A stretch of DNA of 64,000 nucleotides. It comes from Phenylobacterium deserti. GTDB taxonomy: Bacteria; Pseudomonadota; Alphaproteobacteria; Caulobacterales; Caulobacteraceae. The notes beneath the pieces were generated by a model. It had not been told where the DNA came from, ran no database searches, and saw only the letters and a list, made by a program, of their open reading frames with translations. The first letter of the stretch is position 1, and each line of letters starts with the position of its first letter. The position numbers and the translations under genes are program-made. Location of the stretch: the NCBI GenBank assembly GCA_945883235.1, contig CAMCXF010000012.1, forward strand, positions 1 through 64,000. The letters run 5' to 3'. This document shows positions 54,216 to 63,299 of the stretch, in pieces.

Positions 54216-54354
54216 AGCTCGTCATTACCCGGGTTGTCCGGGTAACCCATAAACACCGAGGTCAGTCGAACGAGGTCAAGGCGTCGCCGCCGGGATCCAT
54301 TCAAAACAGCCAGCGTCTATGGGTCACCCGACCAAGTCGGGTGATGACGAGTTG
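54216..54354. repeat. Palindromic repeat element with 40-base arms
   Basis: Left arm CTCGTCATTACCCGGGTTG... near 54218 and the reverse complement of the right arm (ending 54353) agree over about 40 bases with scattered changes, both containing ACCCATA and GGGT motifs. Each arm also has an inner small palindrome (ACCCGGGT-like). The central 50 bases are not paired. The design and the ACCCATA-ACACCG motif resemble an intergenic repeat family frequent in Caulobacterales. It fills most of the 302-base gap 54159-54460; the rest holds nothing I can name. Confidence 0.7.
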
Positions 54355-54460
54355 AATTGGGATTGATCTACGAACATGCTGCGTGAGCCCAGGCGCGGGT
54401 GCGCCTCGACCTGTTCGGGTGGGTTCGCGGTAGTGTCTCAGACGCCTGCGCAGACCGGAA

Positions 54461-55045
54461 TCAACGTCGCGGCGGACCGGTGCCGCGGCGGAGCGGCGGG
54501 GCGGTCAGAACCGATGCCGACGTACTGGCCGCGAGCCGGGTTCGGAGGTCGCCGGCCGGTCTCGGCGACGGGGTGGCGACCGGGGCCGGAGCGGAGGCGG
54601 GGGCCGAAGAGAACTTCGCCAGCAACTCGCGCAGGGTGAGCAGGTCCGCCGGGGCCGGCCCGGGAAGTAACGCGGCATCAGCTGCCACCGACTCGAGTGC
54701 ATTCAGCAACAGGGGTACGCTGGCCCGCTCGGTCTCGCGGTCGCGCTCGCGTTCAACGGGCTCGGCGCGGACGAGATGGTCGGAGGGTTCGCGTTCCAGG
54801 GGATCGCGCTCGGCGGGGACACCCCCGGTTTCCGCCTCCAGACGGATAGGCTGGGCCTGGCGTAGCCGAAGCTGCAGCGCAATGCCCATGCGAACTGAGA
54901 AGAAACAGCGGTCGAACCGCTCACATGCCTCCAGCATCGCCTTGCCCTGCGTGCGCTCGGCCTCGGCCCCGAACGCCAGGCCCAGGCGATAGGCGCACTG
55001 GGTGAGCGCATCGAGCATCTCAGTTGAGGGAACAGGCGTGGTCAT
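54461..55045 (-). CDS. Hypothetical protein under LexA-box control
   Basis: 194 residues, no domain recognised, no signal peptide. Residues 1-65 are helical and conserved-looking (LTQCAYRLGLAFGAEAERT, FDRCFFSVRMGIALQLRL), residues 75-115 are dense in Arg/Glu (PVERERDRETERASVP), then a helix LLNALESVAADAALLPGPAP and a Pro/Ala-rich tail. The ATG at 55045 is 3 bases downstream of a LexA box and has no ribosome site, so the mRNA is probably leaderless. A longer start at 55054 lies inside the box. Probable DNA-damage-induced gene of unknown function. Confidence 0.68.
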   Translation of the reverse strand: MTTPVPSTEMLDALTQCAYRLGLAFGAEAERTQGKAMLEACERFDRCFFSVRMGIALQLRLRQAQPIRLEAETGGVPAERDPLEREPSDHLVRAEPVERERDRETERASVPLLLNALESVAADAALLPGPAPADLLTLRELLAKFSSAPASAPAPVATPSPRPAGDLRTRLAASTSASVLTAPPLRRGTGPPRR

Positions 55046-55048
55046 TGA

Positions 55049-55063
55049 GAACATATATAGAAC
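55049..55063 (-). promoter_or_regulatory. LexA (SOS) box overlapping a leaderless promoter
   Basis: On the minus strand: GTTC-TATATAT-GTTC, an exact match to the alphaproteobacterial LexA direct repeat GTTC-N7-GTTC. The spacer supplies a TATATA -10 box whose start point would fall about 55047, at the ATG of the downstream gene (55045). Occupied LexA would block the promoter. Confidence 0.8.
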
Positions 55064-55243
55064 ATGATGAGGGCATCGTCAAGTTTGGATGGGAGGCCCA
55101 TCGAGCGGGCGAGGCGGAGGAATGACCGCGGACCCGGTTTGATTGGGGTCTGTCCCGAGCTTGCGCGGCTCACCGATGGGGGGTCAGTCCAAGCGTATGG
55201 ATGGTGCGCGAAGTCGCATGTGTCCCGACTTTCGGGTGTCGGA

Positions 55244-56002
55244 TCAGGTCTCTGCCACCACCACCAATTCCCCCAACAACCCCTGCAACACCGGCACCGT
55301 CGGATAGGGCGGGTGGCGGTATTGGCGGAAGCCTTCAGCGTAGTCGACGCTGAAATCGCGGCCGACGCGGCGGGTCCAGGCGGCCATGTCGGCGAGGTGG
55401 TCGGTGATGCCGTGCTGTCTGGCGACCCAGTCTGCCTGGCTCTGGTGCTGGGCCAGCATGGCCTGTTTGGTGGCGAAGGTTGTGGCGACGTTGACGGCGA
55501 AGTGTCTGCGGATCCGCACACCCTCACGGTCCCGGCCGCCGATGGAGTCCATGAAGTAGAGTGCCGGGATGGTGGCCGTCGCGGCCGCTGGTCCGGTCCT
55601 GTAGTTCGCCACGGGCGCGGCGAAACAGGCGTCGCGGACCAGAACGCTGATCGCCTCGTGGTCGGGGTGATAGTCGACGGGTGAGGCGGTGATCACCAGG
55701 TCCGGGGCCACACTGCGGATCAGTTCGGTGACGACCCGGCGGGAGGGGTCGTCGTTGAACACGCCCAGGTCGGCAAAGCCCAGGCAGCGATAGTCCGCGC
55801 CGATTAACGCCGCCGCGGCATCGGCTTCGGCCTGGCGGATGCGTCCGGTCCCGGCGGGATCATGGACGGCCGAGCCGCCCTCGCCCGCCGTGGCCGTCGC
55901 GATGGTGATGGTGTGACCCACTGCGGCCAGCAGCGCCAGGGTTCCCCCGGCCAAGATCTCGATGTCGTCGGGATGGGCGTGGAGGGCCAGGATGTGCGCC
56001 AT
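55244..56002 (-). CDS. PIG-L family deacetylase
   Basis: 252 residues, zinc-dependent N-acetylglucosamine-type deacetylase family (LmbE/PIG-L). Metal motif HAHPDDIE at the N-terminus, ATAGEGGS, SPVDYHPDHEA and the helical middle domain are all present. Candidate substrates are GlcNAc-containing conjugates or mycothiol/bacillithiol-like thiols. Starts 2 bases after the Lrp gene stop, so they are cotranscribed. The 180 bases between it and the LexA box show no gene. Confidence 0.9.
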   Translation of the reverse strand: MAHILALHAHPDDIEILAGGTLALLAAVGHTITIATATAGEGGSAVHDPAGTGRIRQAEADAAAALIGADYRCLGFADLGVFNDDPSRRVVTELIRSVAPDLVITASPVDYHPDHEAISVLVRDACFAAPVANYRTGPAAATATIPALYFMDSIGGRDREGVRIRRHFAVNVATTFATKQAMLAQHQSQADWVARQHGITDHLADMAAWTRRVGRDFSVDYAEGFRQYRHPPYPTVPVLQGLLGELVVVAET

Positions 56003-56004
56003 GG

Positions 56005-56430
56005 TCAGCGGTCGAACTTGGTCGAGAGCACCAGCGACGAGTTGGTCCGCTCCACGCCCCTGACCGCTCCGATCTCGTCGATGACGGCGTCCATCTCGGC
56101 GACGCCTGCAGCTTCGATGGAGACGATCATATCGAACGGGCCGCTCACGGATTCCAGCCGCCGGACGCCGGGCATGCGCTTGAGCGCGGCGCCCACGGCC
56201 GTGGCCTGTTTTGGCTCGATGGTCAGCATCACATACGCATGGACCCGGCCGGCCTCGTAAGCACCAGCCAGTTTGACGGCGTAGCCAGCGATCACGCCTG
56301 ATCGCTCCAGGCGGGCGAGGCGGCTTTGCACCGTGGTTCTGGAGAGGCCGAGCGCGCGGGCCAACTCCGCAACCGGGGCACGGGCGTTGTCGCGCAGCCG
56401 CGTCAGAAGGTGTTCGTCCAGGTCATCCAT
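56005..56430 (-). CDS. Lrp/AsnC-family regulator
   Basis: 141 residues. N-terminal helix-turn-helix (ELARALGLSRTTVQSRLARLERSGVIAGYAV) and the C-terminal RAM domain that binds an amino acid (HAYVMLTIEPKQATAVGAALKRMPGV). Divergent from the saccharopine-dehydrogenase-like gene, which suggests regulation of that catabolic pair by lysine or an intermediate. Same transcript as the PIG-L deacetylase. Confidence 0.92.
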   Translation of the reverse strand: MDDLDEHLLTRLRDNARAPVAELARALGLSRTTVQSRLARLERSGVIAGYAVKLAGAYEAGRVHAYVMLTIEPKQATAVGAALKRMPGVRRLESVSGPFDMIVSIEAAGVAEMDAVIDEIGAVRGVERTNSSLVLSTKFDR

Positions 56431-56551
56431 CGGCGTTCTGCACAGAGTTTTCGACGTTATGACGAGACTATCCGCCTATATCGCCGATCTGGCAATTGAA
56501 AGTGGTTGGTGCGGGCGGAAAACTGCGGTGTCGTCATCGGAGGTCAGGCCT

Positions 56552-57658
56552 ATGCGAAAAATTGCTGTCGTTGGCGCGGGCAAGATCGGCTCGACCGTCG
56601 TGGATCTGTTGGTGGGAACGGGGGACTATGAGGCGCTGGTGATCGACCGGTCGGACGCGGCCCTGGCCGGGGTCACGCGCGGCGAACGGGTATCCACGGT
56701 CGCGATCACGGTCGACGACGCTGAATGTCTGGCGGCGACATTGTCGGGATGTTTCGCGGTCATCAACTGTGCGCCCTATCACCTGACCACCGTCGTGGCG
56801 CGGGCGGCCAAGACGGCGCGCGCGCACTATCTGGACCTGACCGAGGATGTGGCCTCCAGCCGGATCGTTCGCGACCTGGCCGCAGACGCCGCCACCGCGT
56901 TCATCCCCCAATGTGGCCTGGCACCCGGGTTCATCACCATCGCAGCCTGGGACCTGATCAAGCATTTCGACCAGCTGCACGATGTGCGCCTGCGGGTGGG
57001 CGCCCTGCCGCGCTACCCGTCCAACGCGCTGAACTACAATCTGACCTGGTCCACGGACGGGGTGATCAACGAATACTGCGAACCCTGCGAGGCAATCACC
57101 GGCGGCGTCCTGCGCGAAACCCCGGCGCTGGAGGAGTGCGAGGCCTTTGCGCTGGATGGCGTGACCTATGAGGCTTTCAACACCTCGGGCGGGCTGGGCA
57201 CGCTGTGCCAGACGCTGGAGGGCCGGGTGCGCAACCTCAACTACAAGACTATCCGCTATCCCGGCCACGCGGCGATCATGAAGGCGCTGCTCAACGACCT
57301 GAACCTGCGCAATCGTCGTGACGTGCTGAAGGACATCCTGGAAAACGCCGTGCCTGCCACCCTGCAGGACGTGGTCATCGTGTTCGTCACGGTATCGGGG
57401 ATGAAGGCGGGGCACCTGATGCAGGAGACCTACGTCAACAAGGTCTATGCCCAGGAGATCGGCGGCGAGGTGAAGAGTGCCATCCAGATCACCACCGCCG
57501 GGGCCATCTGTGCGGTGCTGGACATGTTGGCCGATGGGACCTTGGCCCAGACGGGGTTCATACGGCAGGAAGACATTCCGCTGCCGGCGTTTCTGGCCAA
57601 CCGGTTCGGGCGGTTTTATGCCCCCGATGCGGCCCCCTTTCGCGCCGCCGCCGAGTAG
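56552..57658 (+). CDS. Saccharopine dehydrogenase-family oxidoreductase
   Basis: 368 residues. N-terminal Rossmann domain (KIAVVGAGKIGSTVVDLL), CAPYHLTTVVARAAKTARAHYLDLTED and the substrate domain QCGLAPGFITIAAWDLIKHF. Family members include saccharopine dehydrogenase, lysine 6-dehydrogenase and carboxynorspermidine enzymes; here the immediately following ALDH7-like gene and the Lrp neighbour point to lysine breakdown to aminoadipate semialdehyde. ATG at 56552 follows GGAGG; longer frames upstream are discarded. Stop is 3 bases before the next gene. Confidence 0.88.
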   Translation: MRKIAVVGAGKIGSTVVDLLVGTGDYEALVIDRSDAALAGVTRGERVSTVAITVDDAECLAATLSGCFAVINCAPYHLTTVVARAAKTARAHYLDLTEDVASSRIVRDLAADAATAFIPQCGLAPGFITIAAWDLIKHFDQLHDVRLRVGALPRYPSNALNYNLTWSTDGVINEYCEPCEAITGGVLRETPALEECEAFALDGVTYEAFNTSGGLGTLCQTLEGRVRNLNYKTIRYPGHAAIMKALLNDLNLRNRRDVLKDILENAVPATLQDVVIVFVTVSGMKAGHLMQETYVNKVYAQEIGGEVKSAIQITTAGAICAVLDMLADGTLAQTGFIRQEDIPLPAFLANRFGRFYAPDAAPFRAAAE

Positions 57659-57661
57659 GTC

Positions 57662-59185
57662 ATGACCGATCCCATGAAGCTCCAATCCGTTGTTCCGGAC
57701 GCCGCCGCCGTGCTTGGCCGCCTGGGCGTCGCCGAGGCCCTGTGGACCGGCGGCAACCGCGCGGTCCGATCACCGGTGACCGGCGAGATCATGGCGCAGG
57801 TGCAAGACGCCTCGCCCGCCGAAGTCGCCGTCGCTGTCGAGGTAGCGCACGCGGCCTTCCTCAGATGGCGCAATATCCCGGCCCCCCGGCGCGGCGAACT
57901 GGTGCGGCTGTTCGGTCAGGAACTGCGCGCGGCCAAGACCGACCTGGCCGCGCTCGTTACCCTGGAGGCCGGCAAGATCGTCTCCGAGGCGCTGGGCGAG
58001 GTGCAGGAGATGATCGACATCTGCGACTATGCCGTCGGCCTGTCGCGCCAGCTGTTCGGCCTGACCATCGCCACCGAGCGGCCCGATCACAGGATGATGG
58101 AAACGTGGCATCCGTTGGGTGTGGTGGGGATCATCTCGGCCTTCAACTTCCCGGTGGCGGTGTGGTCCTGGAATGCAGCGCTGGCGCTGGTGTGCGGCAA
58201 TGCCTGTGTCTGGAAGCCGTCCGAGAAGACGCCTTTGACGGCGCTGGCCGTGCAGGCGCTGTTTGAGCAGGCGGTGACCCGGTTCGGTGACGCGCCCCAA
58301 GGCCTGTCCGCCCTTGTGATCGGAGGTCGCGAGGTCGGCGAGGTGCTGGTCGATCACCCCGGCGTTTCGCTGGTGTCGGCGACCGGCTCGACGGTGATGG
58401 GCCGTGCGGTCGGCCCGCGCCTGGCCGCCCGCTTCGCCCGGTCGGTACTGGAACTCGGCGGCAACAACGCCGCTATCGTCGCCCCTTCCGCCGATCTGGA
58501 TCTGACCCTGCGCGGCGTGGCTTTCGCCGCGATGGGCACCGCCGGACAGCGATGCACGTCGCTGCGCCGCATGTTCGTCCATGAGAGCGTTTACGATGCC
58601 TTTTTGCCGCGCCTGAAAGCTGCCTTTGCCTCGGTCAAAGTGGGCGATCCGCGCGAGGCCGATACGCTGGTCGGGCCTCTGATCGACGACGCCGGCTTCG
58701 CCCTGATGCAATCGGCGCTGAGCGATGCCAGGGCCGCTGGCGGGGTCGTCACCGGGGGCGAGCGCGTCGGGACCGGCGAGGCCTTCTACGTGCGTCCCGC
58801 CCTCGTGGAGATGCCCGGCCAAACCGACGTCGTGAAGCGTGAGACCTTCGCGCCGATCCTCTACGTGATGCGTTATGCCGAACTCGACGAGGCCGTCGCG
58901 ATGCAGAACGACGTGCCCCAGGGCCTGTCGTCATCGATCTTCACCAACGATCTGCGCGAGGCGGAACTGTTCATCTCTGCAGGCGGATCGGATTGCGGCA
59001 TCGCCAACGTCAACATCGGCCCCTCCGGTGCCGAGATCGGCGGGGCGTTCGGCGGCGAGAAAGAAACCGGCGGGGGTCGTGAGGCTGGGTCCGACAGCTG
59101 GCGCGCCTACATGCGCCGCGCCACCAACACGGTGAATTACGGTCGCAGCCTGCCGTTGGCCCAGGGGGTTCGGTTCGAGGTTTAG
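57662..59185 (+). CDS. amaB: Aldehyde dehydrogenase, ALDH7/aminoadipate-semialdehyde type
   Basis: 507 residues. Catalytic Cys298 in GQRCTSLRR and Glu264 in VLELGGNN; the TSLRR sequence after the nucleophile and GGEKETGGGREAGSDSWRAYMRR near the C-terminus are signatures of the ALDH7 (antiquitin/AmaB) family, which oxidises alpha-aminoadipate semialdehyde (piperideine-6-carboxylate) to aminoadipate. This fits its position 3 bases after the saccharopine-dehydrogenase-like gene. The exact substrate is inference. Confidence 0.88.
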   Translation: MTDPMKLQSVVPDAAAVLGRLGVAEALWTGGNRAVRSPVTGEIMAQVQDASPAEVAVAVEVAHAAFLRWRNIPAPRRGELVRLFGQELRAAKTDLAALVTLEAGKIVSEALGEVQEMIDICDYAVGLSRQLFGLTIATERPDHRMMETWHPLGVVGIISAFNFPVAVWSWNAALALVCGNACVWKPSEKTPLTALAVQALFEQAVTRFGDAPQGLSALVIGGREVGEVLVDHPGVSLVSATGSTVMGRAVGPRLAARFARSVLELGGNNAAIVAPSADLDLTLRGVAFAAMGTAGQRCTSLRRMFVHESVYDAFLPRLKAAFASVKVGDPREADTLVGPLIDDAGFALMQSALSDARAAGGVVTGGERVGTGEAFYVRPALVEMPGQTDVVKRETFAPILYVMRYAELDEAVAMQNDVPQGLSSSIFTNDLREAELFISAGGSDCGIANVNIGPSGAEIGGAFGGEKETGGGREAGSDSWRAYMRRATNTVNYGRSLPLAQGVRFEV

Positions 59186-59303
59186 GTACGTGACGCTTGA
59201 TTCCGCCGGGAATGCGCGGCAATCCAAACGCTTGTTTGCTTCTGGTCGAAGCGCTTGGCACAATCGGGCTTCCGGGCCCGACGTATTTCGAAAGATCCTG
59301 ACC

Positions 59304-60260
59304 TTGACCACTTCCACGACGACCGCGCGCGCCGCCGGCGCGGCCGATCCCATGGCCTCGGTCGATGCTCTGATCGCGGGCCTGGGCAGCGTCGGCTATA
59401 TCGCCTCGCGCCGGATCGCCACCGCGCTCTACATGGCGGTCAATCTGCAAAAGCCGATCCTGGTCGAGGGCTCAGCCGGCGTTGGCAAGACGGAACTTGC
59501 GCTTTCTACCTCAGCCTTGCTCGGCCTGCCGCTGATCCGGATGCAGTGCTACGAGGGCCTGGACGAGTCCAAGGCATTGTACGAGTGGAAGTATGGCAAA
59601 CAGCTGTTGTACACCCAGATCCTCAAGGACCGGATGGGCGTGGCGCTGGCCGACGCGCCCGACATGGACGCCGCCATGGTGCGTTTGCACGGGATGGGCG
59701 ACCTCTTCTTCTCCGAACCCTTCCTCGAGCCACGGCCTCTGATGAAGGCGCTGCGCGAGGATGACGGTTGCGTCCTGCTGATCGACGAGGTCGACAAGTC
59801 GGACGAGGCGTTCGAGGCATTTTTGCTGGAAGTGCTGTCGGCCTATCAGGTCTCGGTGCCGGAACTGGGCGTGATCAAGGCCAAGACGCCGCCGCTGGTC
59901 TTCCTGACCTCCAACAATGTCCGCGACCTCGGCGACGCGCTGAAGCGCCGCTGCCTGCACCTGCACATACCGCTACCCGAAGCGGCGCTGGAAGAGCGGA
60001 TCGTGGCCACCCGCGTCCCCGGGATCGAAGCCAGCCTGACCAGGGAACTGGTGGCGTTTGTGCAAACGCTGCGCACGCTCGACCTGCGCAAGCCCCCGTC
60101 GATCTCCGAGACGGTGGATTGGGCCCGCGCGCTGATCCTGCTGCACGCCGACAGCCTGTCCCCCGATATGGTCCGGGACACCCTGAACGTGATCCTGAAG
60201 TTCGAGCAGGACATCGTCGCGATCGAGCCCCAGATCTCGGAACTGTTGCACCGGCGATAA
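59304..60260 (+). CDS. MoxR-family AAA+ ATPase
   Basis: 318 residues from the proposed TTG. Walker A GSAGVGKTEL, Walker B VLLIDEVDKSD, sensor FLTSNNVRDLGDALKRR: the MoxR subtype. It acts with the next gene, a CoxE/VWA-type protein, as a metal-cofactor insertion chaperone for an unidentified enzyme, possibly a molybdenum hydroxylase. ATG 59352 is an alternative start, as is a GTG at 59190. The stop overlaps the coxE ATG by one base. Confidence 0.87.
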   Translation: MTTSTTTARAAGAADPMASVDALIAGLGSVGYIASRRIATALYMAVNLQKPILVEGSAGVGKTELALSTSALLGLPLIRMQCYEGLDESKALYEWKYGKQLLYTQILKDRMGVALADAPDMDAAMVRLHGMGDLFFSEPFLEPRPLMKALREDDGCVLLIDEVDKSDEAFEAFLLEVLSAYQVSVPELGVIKAKTPPLVFLTSNNVRDLGDALKRRCLHLHIPLPEAALEERIVATRVPGIEASLTRELVAFVQTLRTLDLRKPPSISETVDWARALILLHADSLSPDMVRDTLNVILKFEQDIVAIEPQISELLHRR

Positions 60261-61624
60261 TGCAGCACACTCTCGAACAGTTTTTCCGCGCGCTCAGGGC
60301 CGCCGACGTCCGGATCTCTCCGGCGGAGGCGATTGACGCCAGCCGTGCGGTGCTGGTCACCGGCTATGGCGACCGGGTGCTGTTCAAGGACGCGCTGTGC
60401 GCCACCCTGGCGAAGACCGCCGATGAGGTGGACCGGTTCGACGCAGTGTTCGAGACCTTCTTCAGTCGCGCCGCCGTCACCTTGCCGCCGCCGCCGGCAG
60501 GGTCGGAGCGGACCGAGCCGTCGGAACAGGACATGGCCCAGGCGGCTGGATCGCCGCTTGCCCAGGCCGTGCTGCAGGGCGATGCGACAGCGGTCCAGCA
60601 ATCCATGGAAGAGGCGGCCGCCCGGGCTGGCGTCGCCGAGATCCGCCTCACCACCCAGCGCTCGCGTCTGACCCGGCGGCTGCTGGAGGAGATGGGGCTG
60701 GAGGAGATCGAGCGGATTATCGCCAATGCCCGCCGGATGCCGGACGGCCAGGGCGAGGGTCTGGCCAATCGCCTGGACGAGGCCCGCCGCAGCCTGTTCG
60801 AACAGGCCCAGACCTATGTGGCCCGCCAACACGACCTCTACGCCGCAGGCTCGGCCCGTGAGCTGCGCGAGGAACGCCTGCTGCGCAAACAGCTGAACGC
60901 CGACGGCGGGGTCGACCCTGTCGACTATCAGCTGATGCAGGCGATGGTGAAGAAGATGGCCAAGCGCCTGGCCGCCAAATATTCCCGCCGCCGCCGTGCC
61001 GCCCGAAAGGGCCACCTGGATGTCCGCAAGACCCTGCGCCGCTCCATGGGCTACGGCGGGGTGCCGTTCGAGATCCTCTGGAAAGTGAAAAAGATCGACA
61101 AGCCGTCGATCGTGGCGATCTGCGATGTGTCGAAGTCCGTGGCCGCGTCGGCCCAGTTCCTGCTGACCTTCCTCTATTCCCTGAACGAGGTGGTGGAGCG
61201 GATGGAGGCGTTCGCGTTCTCCGGCCGCATGATCAGCGTCAACGATATTCTGGATGACCACGGCGTCGACACCGCCATCCTGAAGGTGCTGCAGGAGATT
61301 GGCTTCCAACAGACTGACTATGGCCGCTCGCTGCAGGATTTCGCCGAACAGCATCTGGACAAGATAGACCGGCGGACCACGGTGATCTTCCTGGGCGACG
61401 GCCGGTCAAATTTCGCCGACCCGCGCCTGGACATCATGCGCCAGATCCACGACCGCGCCCGCGCCGTCATCTGGCTGAACCCCGAACCCGAAAGCTACTG
61501 GGCCCAGGGCGACAGCGTCATGCACCGCTATGCGCGCTTCTGTCATGTGGCCAAACAGTGCGGTAACCTGGAGCAGCTGGAGCGCATCATCGAGGATGTG
61601 CTCAGGAGCTACGTCCCGCACTGA
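60260..61624 (+). CDS. CoxE-like VWA domain protein
   Basis: 454 residues. Helical N-terminal half (ASRAVLVTGYGDRVLFKDALCATLAKT; acidic and Gln-rich linker) and a C-terminal von Willebrand A domain with MIDAS motif DVSKSVAAS and FLGDGRSN. Partner of the MoxR ATPase directly upstream (TAATG overlap); CoxD/CoxE-like pairs assist Mo-Cu site assembly in carbon monoxide dehydrogenase, but no CO dehydrogenase genes are in the window. The last 23 bases overlap the convergent sugar-transporter gene. Confidence 0.88.
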   Translation: MQHTLEQFFRALRAADVRISPAEAIDASRAVLVTGYGDRVLFKDALCATLAKTADEVDRFDAVFETFFSRAAVTLPPPPAGSERTEPSEQDMAQAAGSPLAQAVLQGDATAVQQSMEEAAARAGVAEIRLTTQRSRLTRRLLEEMGLEEIERIIANARRMPDGQGEGLANRLDEARRSLFEQAQTYVARQHDLYAAGSARELREERLLRKQLNADGGVDPVDYQLMQAMVKKMAKRLAAKYSRRRRAARKGHLDVRKTLRRSMGYGGVPFEILWKVKKIDKPSIVAICDVSKSVAASAQFLLTFLYSLNEVVERMEAFAFSGRMISVNDILDDHGVDTAILKVLQEIGFQQTDYGRSLQDFAEQHLDKIDRRTTVIFLGDGRSNFADPRLDIMRQIHDRARAVIWLNPEPESYWAQGDSVMHRYARFCHVAKQCGNLEQLERIIEDVLRSYVPH

Positions 61625-63092
61625 GACTTTCTGCCCGTCGGATCTTCAGGTCTGCGGAGATATGTTCCTGCCGGGCGCGGGATATGGCGTAGGGCGCAAA
61701 CACCAAGCCACCCACCACACAGAGGGCAGCAGGCAGCGGTCCCCAGGCCAGAACCAGGTTAGCGAGCACATCCTCCGGAATGACAGCGTTGATCTGACGC
61801 CCGGCGTCGCGTGGAAAGCGCAGAAGGTCGAGGGCAAAGCCGCCAACCAGGGTGCCGATGCCGCCAGCGGCCTTGCCGGCAAATCCGAGACCGGAAAAGA
61901 ACAAGCCCTCGCGTCGGGTGCCGAACAGATGCTCATGCTCATCAGCTGCGTCGGCCATCATGGAGGGGTAGGCGATGAAGATCAGCCCGATCCCGATTCC
62001 GACCACAAAGGTCGAAGCTGCCAGCCATGGCAGGGCGTCAGCGCCGGTGAAGGTCACCACGCCGCTGGCACGGAGTCCCGGAAGAATTGTCCAGAACGCG
62101 ACAACCAGCGCAAATCCCAGAGCTACGGCAGTCTTTTTCTCGATCCTGCGAAGTAGCATCGAAGTCAGCGGAATGCCCGCCAGAATGCCGGCAAGACTGG
62201 CATAGCTGAGGATCTGCATGGTCTCTGGCCGCAGTTTCCAGACGAACACATAGTTGTGGTTCTGCAGCGCCGCATGGACCCCGGAGGCGCTGGCGAACAG
62301 CAACATCGATCCAAACAAAATCCGGAATGTCGGATTGCCGAACACTTCCGAAAACTCACCCAGCAGCCGTCGGGTCATCGGCTCCGGCGCTGTCGTGGGC
62401 TGCGGAAGCGCCGCAGCATAGCGCCACATGCCTGCGCAGCAGATCAAGGCGCCAACCAGCATGATCCCTGCGATGCTCCATCCGAAGGCCGGATAGCGAT
62501 CCGGACTCTGGAGACCGCCGGCACCGGCGAAGAACACGGAATAGGCCAGGGCGGTGATCACCACGGTCACCAGAATTCCGGACAGCAGGCGAATGGCCAC
62601 GATCCTGGATCGCTCCACATAGTCTTCGGCCATCTCGCCGCCCAAGGCAAAGTAGGGAATGTTGAACATCGAGGCGAAGGCGCGAACCGTCATCTTGGTC
62701 ATCGTCAGCCACCCGAAGAGCAGAAGGGGCGACAACCCGGATGGTGGTGCGAACAGAAGCCCCATGGTCACCATCGTCAGCGGTGCGCCGATGAGCATCA
62801 CCGGCAGGCGTCGGCCGAAGCGCGACCGGACGCTGTCTGACCACGACCCGATCAACGGATCCGCAGCGGCGTCCAGGCACAGACTGATGGCCAGTGCGAG
62901 GCCAACCATGCTGCCGGAGAGCCCCAGAACGGCTGTGTAATAGAAGAATATGAACCCGTTGGTGGCGAGGTACCCGGATTCCACCACTTGCCCGATGCTG
63001 TAGTAGAATTTGATCGCTCTCGGCGGTTTGAGATCGCCGGCAACTGGCGCACCTGCCGCTGGAGCGCTGTTGCCATCATCTTCGACCGTCAA
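61602..63092 (-). CDS. GPH-type sugar:cation symporter (MFS)
   Basis: 496 residues, twelve helices, glycoside-pentoside-hexuronide family (MelB-like). KFYYSIGQVVESGYLATNGFIFFYYTAVLGLS opens it, SWSDSVRSRFGRRLPVMLIGAP is the loop 2-3 motif, and ADAADEHEHLFGTRREGLFFSGLGF is in the loop before helix 11. Imports oligosaccharides or glycosides with Na+ or H+. A paralogue lies immediately upstream. C-terminus overlaps the 3' end of the CoxE gene. ATG start, no good upstream alternative. Confidence 0.9.
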   Translation of the reverse strand: MTVEDDGNSAPAAGAPVAGDLKPPRAIKFYYSIGQVVESGYLATNGFIFFYYTAVLGLSGSMVGLALAISLCLDAAADPLIGSWSDSVRSRFGRRLPVMLIGAPLTMVTMGLLFAPPSGLSPLLLFGWLTMTKMTVRAFASMFNIPYFALGGEMAEDYVERSRIVAIRLLSGILVTVVITALAYSVFFAGAGGLQSPDRYPAFGWSIAGIMLVGALICCAGMWRYAAALPQPTTAPEPMTRRLLGEFSEVFGNPTFRILFGSMLLFASASGVHAALQNHNYVFVWKLRPETMQILSYASLAGILAGIPLTSMLLRRIEKKTAVALGFALVVAFWTILPGLRASGVVTFTGADALPWLAASTFVVGIGIGLIFIAYPSMMADAADEHEHLFGTRREGLFFSGLGFAGKAAGGIGTLVGGFALDLLRFPRDAGRQINAVIPEDVLANLVLAWGPLPAALCVVGGLVFAPYAISRARQEHISADLKIRRAESLSAGRSS

Positions 63093-63299
63093 TTGGCGTC
63101 CTCCCGGTCCCGAAATTCATCGGGTTGAAGTCAAAGTGAGGCTGACGGCCGGGCATGGCAACGATGACTTTGGGTCAGCCCGCCCATCCGAACTTTCTTG
63201 AGGTATGGCGAATGCGTCATGCACAGTTGGGCTTGGGTCTGCTCCTTGACCAGGCCTTTCGCGAGATCGAGCGATTGAAGTGCATGATCAAGTAGGTAC

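Noticed and set aside
59256..59271. TGGCAC followed by GGCTTCC before moxR, resembling a sigma-54 promoter
   Set aside because: The GG and GC dinucleotides are one base out of the required spacing and the TTGC element is missing.
59846..61354. A 502-codon open frame on the minus strand across moxR and coxE
   Set aside because: Antisense shadow covering two well-supported, overlapping plus-strand genes.
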